A program made the translations under genes and the position numbers. Under the pieces are notes generated by a model. The model made no database searches. It saw nothing but the letters and a program-made list of their open reading frames with translations, and was not told the origin of the DNA. Positions 59,521 through 64,000 of a DNA stretch of 64,000 bases are shown here, piece by piece. This stretch comes from Corallochytrium limacisporum (lineage: Eukaryota > Opisthokonta): NCBI GenBank assembly GCA_002811645.1, contig PDIP01000037.1, positions 1 to 64,000 on the forward strand. Direction: 5' to 3'. How positions within the stretch are numbered: position 1 is the stretch's first letter; each line of letters begins with the position of its first letter.

Positions 59521-60822
59521 ATGTCTTCTTACTCCGAAGACGACTACGATGACGTCTACGGTGAAAGCAACGGCACAAAGCGCAATGCCGCGGACCATGA
59601 TCAGGAAATAAAGCCAGCAAAGCGCAGGAAAGGTGGCAAGCGCAGTGCGTCAGGCATGAATGCCGTATTCTGTCTCTGCAGGCAGGCCGAGGACAGTAAT
59701 CGCACGTATGTGGCCTGTGACAAATGCAATGGTTGGTTTCACGTAGAATGCGTAGGTTTACAAGAAGCAGCTGCAGAGAAAGCCATCGCTTGGTACTGTC
59801 CCGGATGCATGCAGAGTGATGCGACCCTGCGGATAGCCTTTGAGCGAACCGCGGAGACATGTGCCCACTCGGGATGTAACCGTCGGGTACGGCAGCAAAG
59901 CAAGTACTGCAGTGTTGGATGTGCTGCCCATGTTGCATATATGCGATTGTTGGCGGGCACAGATAGCAAGGTGCAGGAGGAGAGGGTTCGAGATCGCGAA
60001 AAGGGTGGCGAAGAAGAGAAGGATGAGCTGGGGCAGAAGGAGCAGACGACAGCCGCTCGTGAGGAAAGGCTGGCCGCCACTGATCGTTACGACTGGGATT
60101 TGCTGCAATGCATGATCAAGCTTGCGGCTCGCCAGGCCGTATTGAAGGACAAAGCACGGGTGTACTTAAATCGTAGTCGCGAACGCATTGTGCCGGAGTC
60201 AAATGAGGAAGGCAGAACAGCGTCCTCCGCACCAACGAATGAGGCAAAGCTTTCAACGGAAGCACTTCCGGTCAAGCGCCGAAGCGCAAAACTTACACCC
60301 AAATTACTCACCGCAGTAACCGTCGACTGCAGCGTATGTGGTTTGGCTTTTGCTCGTGCCAAATACTCTGCGCATGTGTTCAATTGCTGGCTCAAATTGG
60401 AGAAGAAGAAAGACGTACCTTCCATTGCTTTTGACGAAGAGGACGACCACGGCGTGGCTTGCCTGAAGCCCACAAAGAACAGTGACGGTATGTGCTACAG
60501 ATTGCAGGCTTTGTGTGCCAAGCATAACTCTCTGATCAAGGCCGGAGTCAGTAACCGGGGGGTGGACGGGAGTGATGCCTCGACAGCCGGAGACCGCTGC
60601 GGACAGCCGCTGGAGGGGGCAACATCGCAATGCGGGACGAGGATCGGTGACTGTCCCCGCCACCATTCGTGTTGGGGTCACGTCCAGGCCGGGTTCCAAC
60701 AACTCGGAGCCCGTCGTTGTCTCATGCAAAAGGCTGACGTTGGAGCGCGGATGACCAAAGTCGAACGCAGTCTGTACAATAGGAATCCATTGCTGAACAA
60801 AGTGGTGAATTCAAGAAGGTGA
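59521..60822 (+). CDS. CFP1/Spp1-type PHD protein (COMPASS H3K4 methyltransferase subunit)
   Basis: 433 residues in one exon. CFP1 (yeast Spp1) targets the Set1/COMPASS H3K4 methyltransferase and reads H3K4me3 with its PHD finger. After a basic N-terminus there is a PHD at about 49-98: CLCRQ, ACDKCNGWFHVECVGL, WYCPGC. Then comes the family's second cysteine region at about 117-148 (CAHSGCNRRVRQQSKYCSVGC), a charged coiled stretch, and a C-terminal region with CSVCGLAFARAKYSAHVFNC and a final Cys/His cluster around 370-415. The CXXC DNA-binding finger of animal CFP1 is absent, so it resembles the fungal form. Length is intermediate (yeast 353, human 656). Convergent with the COP9 gene at 150 bases. 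Confidence 0.85.
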   Translation: MSSYSEDDYDDVYGESNGTKRNAADHDQEIKPAKRRKGGKRSASGMNAVFCLCRQAEDSNRTYVACDKCNGWFHVECVGLQEAAAEKAIAWYCPGCMQSDATLRIAFERTAETCAHSGCNRRVRQQSKYCSVGCAAHVAYMRLLAGTDSKVQEERVRDREKGGEEEKDELGQKEQTTAAREERLAATDRYDWDLLQCMIKLAARQAVLKDKARVYLNRSRERIVPESNEEGRTASSAPTNEAKLSTEALPVKRRSAKLTPKLLTAVTVDCSVCGLAFARAKYSAHVFNCWLKLEKKKDVPSIAFDEEDDHGVACLKPTKNSDGMCYRLQALCAKHNSLIKAGVSNRGVDGSDASTAGDRCGQPLEGATSQCGTRIGDCPRHHSCWGHVQAGFQQLGARRCLMQKADVGARMTKVERSLYNRNPLLNKVVNSRR

Positions 60823-60972
60823 GCATGTGATTGGATGTTCCAACGATACGATTTTGCCCTTTCGTAGAACGGCCATAAACATTGAATATCTGTTCTTGAG
60901 CGGTAGAAAATCCTTAGTATCTAAATCAGTAATTCAAGCAACTCTATTAGTCTTAAATGAAGGATCTCCATC

Positions 60973-61779
60973 TCAGTCCTGCAATACTCCGACAAAGTTA
61001 GTGAGGTCAGTGAGTTGCCTCATACCAAAGGCAACGTTGGTCTGCAGTGGCACTCCCTTTGGCACCACAGCGCTGCCATCATCTAGCACTTCCCATCCTT
61101 GCTCCCTCACAGTGGCTATAACTGACTCTGGCGGCAAGCCCAATCGTTCCGCTAGAGACTGTACAGTAATCACAGCGTAGGCCTGACGGGTAGTGCGGAT
61201 GACCTGTGCGACAATAGCATCGAGTAAGGCCGATGCATGCGGTCGCAATGCTTCTGACCAAGACGACGCTGCCAGTGACTGAGCGGCAGCTGATCCATTT
61301 GCTCCTGGAGCGCCCAGCATCAGACTTGCGTCCGAGTACCTGCACTGCCACAACGCCTTTCCTACCTGCCAGACCTGCCACGGCCGACTGCCCTCCGATC
61401 GGTATTGTTCCGGTATCCGTTCCCAAAGAAACTTTGCCTGCGGTAGTTTGAACAGAATCAGAAGAGCAAACAGATAGGTGGCATAGTGTGTTTCATCCAG
61501 GCGATTCTTCTCACTTGGGCCTGCCAATTCGAGCTGCAGTGCACTGGTCACTACCGTTTCATAGTCTCTCGATTCCACAGCCATGCGAAAGACATCCCAG
61601 CTCGGTTCGAGTTTTATTGGTGGTTGAATCGGGTCGTCACAAATGGATCCAATACTGATCTTTTTGTGAGGGTTATTGCCACCACCACTGCTACTATTGC
61701 TACTTCTACCGCCGTATGAAGCTGTTGTCTGCTGTTGCGATTGCTGCTGATCACTATCCTGCTGCTGGCGGGCCTCCAT
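60973..61779 (-). CDS. COPS8: COP9 signalosome subunit 8
   Basis: 268 residues from the ATG ending at 61779; the frame extends upstream to a GTG and then meets a stop. CSN8 is the smallest PCI subunit of the COP9 signalosome, which removes NEDD8 from cullins. After a Gln/Ser/Gly-rich extension of about 60 residues, the CSN8 domain is clear: YATYLFALLILFKLPQAKFLWERIPEQYR, then a WQVGKALWQ helix, and a winged-helix-like part RQAYAVITVQSLAERLGLPPESV and ATVREQGWEVLDDG. These match the order in animal CSN8 (209 residues). Upstream codons (LKIPAVTIQNGKRKG) look rather protein-like, so a spliced upstream exon cannot be excluded. Confidence 0.85.
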   Translation of the reverse strand: MEARQQQDSDQQQSQQQTTASYGGRSSNSSSGGGNNPHKKISIGSICDDPIQPPIKLEPSWDVFRMAVESRDYETVVTSALQLELAGPSEKNRLDETHYATYLFALLILFKLPQAKFLWERIPEQYRSEGSRPWQVWQVGKALWQCRYSDASLMLGAPGANGSAAAQSLAASSWSEALRPHASALLDAIVAQVIRTTRQAYAVITVQSLAERLGLPPESVIATVREQGWEVLDDGSAVVPKGVPLQTNVAFGMRQLTDLTNFVGVLQD

Positions 61780-62585
61780 TTTGTTCTGCTTCTTTCCTGT
61801 GGCTACAATATCGAGGCCCGCCGAACCTTTCCGCTTGCCGTTCTGAATGGTTACTGCAGGGATTTTCAACCCGACTGTCTTTAAGTGCAACACTTAAAAG
61901 AAGTCCTTCGAACTGGCTGTGGTTTCGCTTTGCTGGTTTCCTTACACCCGTGCCCGCGAGCGGATCTCCATACAGGGTCAGATGAACTCAAGTTGTTCGC
62001 CAAGCTTGTTCCATCTAGCGGTCCAGATACCACCGGGACACATTTCCATTCCTTAAGTATGTCATCATCACACATACAAGCGTCCTTCGAAATTGGTTGA
62101 CAGTCAGTGGGCCAAACTGCAGGAGCACACTCCTCACCGCCAACGGATTTGTGTGTTTTCTCATTTGGAGCCAAACGCACTGTTGGCCCCCGCTCGGAGG
62201 GCGACCAAATTGCAGGCCGAGCACTCCGTCTCCGCAGGGGTTTTCCGCAGGAGACAGAATTGGGCTCCGATTTTGGGGCCCGGGGTGTGTTCTGCTGGCA
62301 CACACACCTCCCCTCCCGGCGGGAGGGGGGGGGTTGTCTCTTCCCTCTGTGTGTGTGGCTCCCCCGCTGTGTCTGCCTTTCCTTTCCGTTGTTTTGCCGA
62401 AAACAGTGAAAGGCAGCAAGTTTGGTGTTCGGTGCCGTTCGTCCCTACCCCCCAAGACACCGCTGCAGGAGGGATGTGAGCTGATGGTATGGTATTTCAT
62501 AATGATTCGATATGTTTTCTGTGATCAACGTGTATCGCACGCTCACACACTTTACATATCCACAGACGACCACGAAACAGAAGGC
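61780..62585. promoter_or_regulatory. Two-way promoter region, COP9 subunit 8 / ABRACL
   Basis: 0.8 kb between divergent starts, with a CTCCCCTCCCG/CGGGAGGGG near-palindrome and G9 run at about 62307-62333. A CCACAG acceptor-like site lies just before the ABRACL start, so a 5' untranslated intron is possible. No other gene seen. Confidence 0.55.
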
Positions 62586-62834
62586 ATGGTCAACGTTGAC
62601 GAAGAAGTCGAGCTCCTGAAGCGGGAGATGAAGCGGTTGGGCGAGAAGAACGCCGAGGGTCAATATGTGGTCCCGTTTGGTGTCCTCTTTGCAGATGATA
62701 AGTGTGCCAATATCTTTGAGGCTATAGTCGGCACTCTTAGGGCTGCCAAGAAGCGCAAGATTGTCGACTTTGAGGGCGAGATGTTGTTCCAGGGAACCCA
62801 CGACAAGGTACCAATCACACTTCTTCAGGAGTAG
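62586..62834 (+). CDS. ABRACL: Costars family protein (ABRACL)
   Basis: 82 residues from the ATG at 62586, the family's usual length (about 81). The frame is open far upstream, but those residues do not match the family and start inside the promoter GC tract. The protein follows Costars along its whole length: VNVDEEVELLKREMKRLG, KNAEGQYVVPFGVLFADDKC, ANIFEAIVGTLRAAKKRK and VDFEGEMLFQGTHDKVPITLLQ. Costars/ABRACL proteins are small winged-helix-like factors that affect actin dynamics and cell migration; animal ABRACL works with cofilin and its Dictyostelium relative is cytosolic. The gene is complete. Confidence 0.93.
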   Translation: MVNVDEEVELLKREMKRLGEKNAEGQYVVPFGVLFADDKCANIFEAIVGTLRAAKKRKIVDFEGEMLFQGTHDKVPITLLQE

Positions 62835-63411
62835 GACTACAAGGCATCATCATCATCGACCCCGAAACTAGTATGAATACATCGTCACTAATTACAAAAT
62901 TCATTTATGTCTCTGTGTCTACAACAGGTTCTGGCAACGTTTGGGGAGTGGTCACCTCAACCCAGATGCTTTGCATATTGAAACCTGCTTATGTGCCATG
63001 GATGCGTTCCCCGCTTGTTGGCCCCTTCCTCTCTCACCCCAAGCGCTCCGATTATTCTTTCTCTGTTCCGGGCCCAAAGTCGGGCCCAATTTATTGATTA
63101 GATCGAAGCCAGAGACTGTGGCACACTCCCCGGTTGGAGGCTTCAGCGTATACACCCTATGTTTTTTCGCGCGCGCTTTAGCCTTCCGCACCATGGGGGA
63201 GGGGAGAGTACCCGTTCGAAGAAGTTGCGGGGAAGCCCTGAAGGACCTGATTTGTTTCTGTGCTTGTTCCCTTATGCTCCTTTCCTTCTACTGTGGTTCT
63301 TTCTTTTCTGGTCCATCAACTTCCTATGATTTGGGTGTTTCAGAATGTAATGTTAAGAAAACAGGGTCCATTTCATGCTGATGGTTTGGTGGATCGAGAT
63401 ATGGGAAATAC
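62835..63411. promoter_or_regulatory. Spacer upstream of the histone-fold gene
   Basis: 577 bases between two plus-strand genes, with an E2F-type TTTTTTCGCGCGCGC at 63162-63176 and a G-rich patch near 63196. A GTTTCAG acceptor-like site near 63344 could end a 5' untranslated intron. No gene seen. Confidence 0.5.
63162..63176 (+). promoter_or_regulatory. E2F-type motif TTTCGCGC
   Basis: Exact TTTSSCGC match within TTTTTTCGCGCGCGC, about 240 bases upstream of a gene for a replication/chromatin histone-fold protein, a class of gene often under E2F control. Confidence 0.4.
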
Positions 63412-63900
63412 ATGTATGCCATGCCGGCCAAAAAGAAGAACGCGGCCGATGCCGAACAGAAGGAACATGATGACAAGCCGTTAGAGAATGTGGAAGGACC
63501 GACAGGTGACGAGGGTCCCAAGAAAAAGAAGCAGAAGACCTCAAAAGGAGGCGACTCCGGGAAGGAAACCGTCGACCACATCCCCGTGGCACGAATCAAG
63601 CGAATTGTAAAGCAAGACCCAGAGGCTGGCAAGATCGGACAGGAGGCAGCGGTGGCAGTAGGGGCTGCGACGGAACTATTCTTGGAATATTTCTGTAAGT
63701 GTGCCCTGCGGCCGTTGCTGAAGAGCAACCGAAAGACTCTGAACTACTCAGACTGTGCGCAGACTGTGGCAAATCAGGAAGTGTTTGAGTTCCTCTCGGA
63801 CGCAATTCCGCATCAGATTGTGCACCGCCCTAAGAAACCAGAAGTAGTGGCTAACGAAAAGAAAGGATCAGGGGAAGAAACAGCAGCCACGGAGGCCTGA
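63412..63900 (+). CDS. Histone-fold protein of the CHRAC1/POLE4 (Dpb3) type
   Basis: 162 residues from the ATG at 63412, or 159 from MPAKKK at 63421. A Lys/Glu-rich N-terminus of about 60 residues precedes an H2A-like histone fold: HIPVARIKRIVKQDPEAGKI, AAVAVGAATELFLEYFCKCA, and RKTLNYSDCAQTVANQEVFEFL with DAIPHQIV. The last part is nearest to CHRAC1 (TYSDLANT...FLADILP). Partners would be a POLE3/CHRAC17-type subunit, in DNA polymerase epsilon or in the CHRAC/ISWI remodeller; many protists have one protein for both roles. The gene is complete and ends 100 bases before the right edge. Confidence 0.82.
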   Translation: MYAMPAKKKNAADAEQKEHDDKPLENVEGPTGDEGPKKKKQKTSKGGDSGKETVDHIPVARIKRIVKQDPEAGKIGQEAAVAVGAATELFLEYFCKCALRPLLKSNRKTLNYSDCAQTVANQEVFEFLSDAIPHQIVHRPKKPEVVANEKKGSGEETAATEA

Positions 63901-64000
63901 TTGATGGTTTAGCAACCTATCGTCAACTCGAGCAATGAATTAACTTATAAGAATTTATGCACCGAAATCGTCAGGGAAGCGAAATCTGATCTATACCTGA

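Noticed and set aside
62097..62585. 163-residue N-terminal extension of ABRACL
   Set aside because: The residues come from the GC-rich promoter tract, and Costars proteins are about 81 residues, which fits the ATG at 62586.
1..64000. Transposons, retroelements, viral genes, CRISPR arrays
   Set aside because: I looked for reverse transcriptase, integrase, transposase and capsid-type frames, long terminal or inverted repeats and spaced direct repeats, and saw none.

Overview
The window is eukaryotic nuclear DNA. It carries large single-exon genes for coatomer alpha, CLASP, a COP9 signalosome subunit, a DExH helicase, lunapark and ribosomal protein L27a, with no bacterial operons and no mobile elements. 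The gene set (Homer, a PEHE-domain KANSL1-like protein, CLASP, lunapark, ZNHIT3, an ABRACL/Costars protein, an ERICH2-like protein) points to a unicellular relative of animals (Holozoa, for example a corallochytrean, ichthyosporean, filasterean or choanoflagellate). I cannot fix the species. Introns are very rare: the only secure one is in the L27a gene, whose first exon is the start codon alone.

Layout, left to right: Nup133-like (-), CLASP (+), COPA (-), a possible spliced micro-ORF (+), RPL27A (-), a disordered protein of unknown function (-), lunapark (+), a DHX57-like helicase (-) directly behind ZNHIT3 (-), a KANSL1-like protein (-), a rhodanese/dual-specificity phosphatase (+), a possible small membrane protein (-), Homer (+), a GT5 glucan synthase with a C-terminal glycogen-binding domain (-), a degenerate MDR dehydrogenase (+), a ketopantoate reductase (-), a mitochondrial TPR protein (+), a possible small minus-strand gene, a large ankyrin protein (+), a type I membrane protein (-), an ERICH2-like acidic protein (+), a small secreted-type ORF whose first codons resemble the membrane protein's (-), an epoxide-hydrolase-like protein (-), a CFP1/Spp1 PHD protein (+), COP9 subunit 8 (-), ABRACL/Costars (+) and a CHRAC1/POLE4-type histone-fold protein (+).

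The genes mostly alternate strands. Facing 3' ends are about 100-320 bases apart, while facing 5' ends are separated by about 0.8-2.7 kb. Those long spacers look like shared two-way promoters. Nearly all of them hold C-run/G-run tracts, several of which are perfect C-then-G palindromes, and some hold E2F-type motifs. The main exception is the ZNHIT3 and helicase pair on the same strand, with only 15 bases between stop and start.

The genes do not form one pathway. Themes that recur are trafficking and ER shape (COPA, lunapark), chromatin and replication (KANSL1-like, CFP1-like, CHRAC1/POLE4-like), microtubules (CLASP), RNA and ribosome work (L27a, ZNHIT3, DHX57-like), signalling (phosphatase, Homer, COP9 subunit 8) and metabolism (GT5 synthase, dehydrogenase, ketopantoate reductase, epoxide hydrolase).
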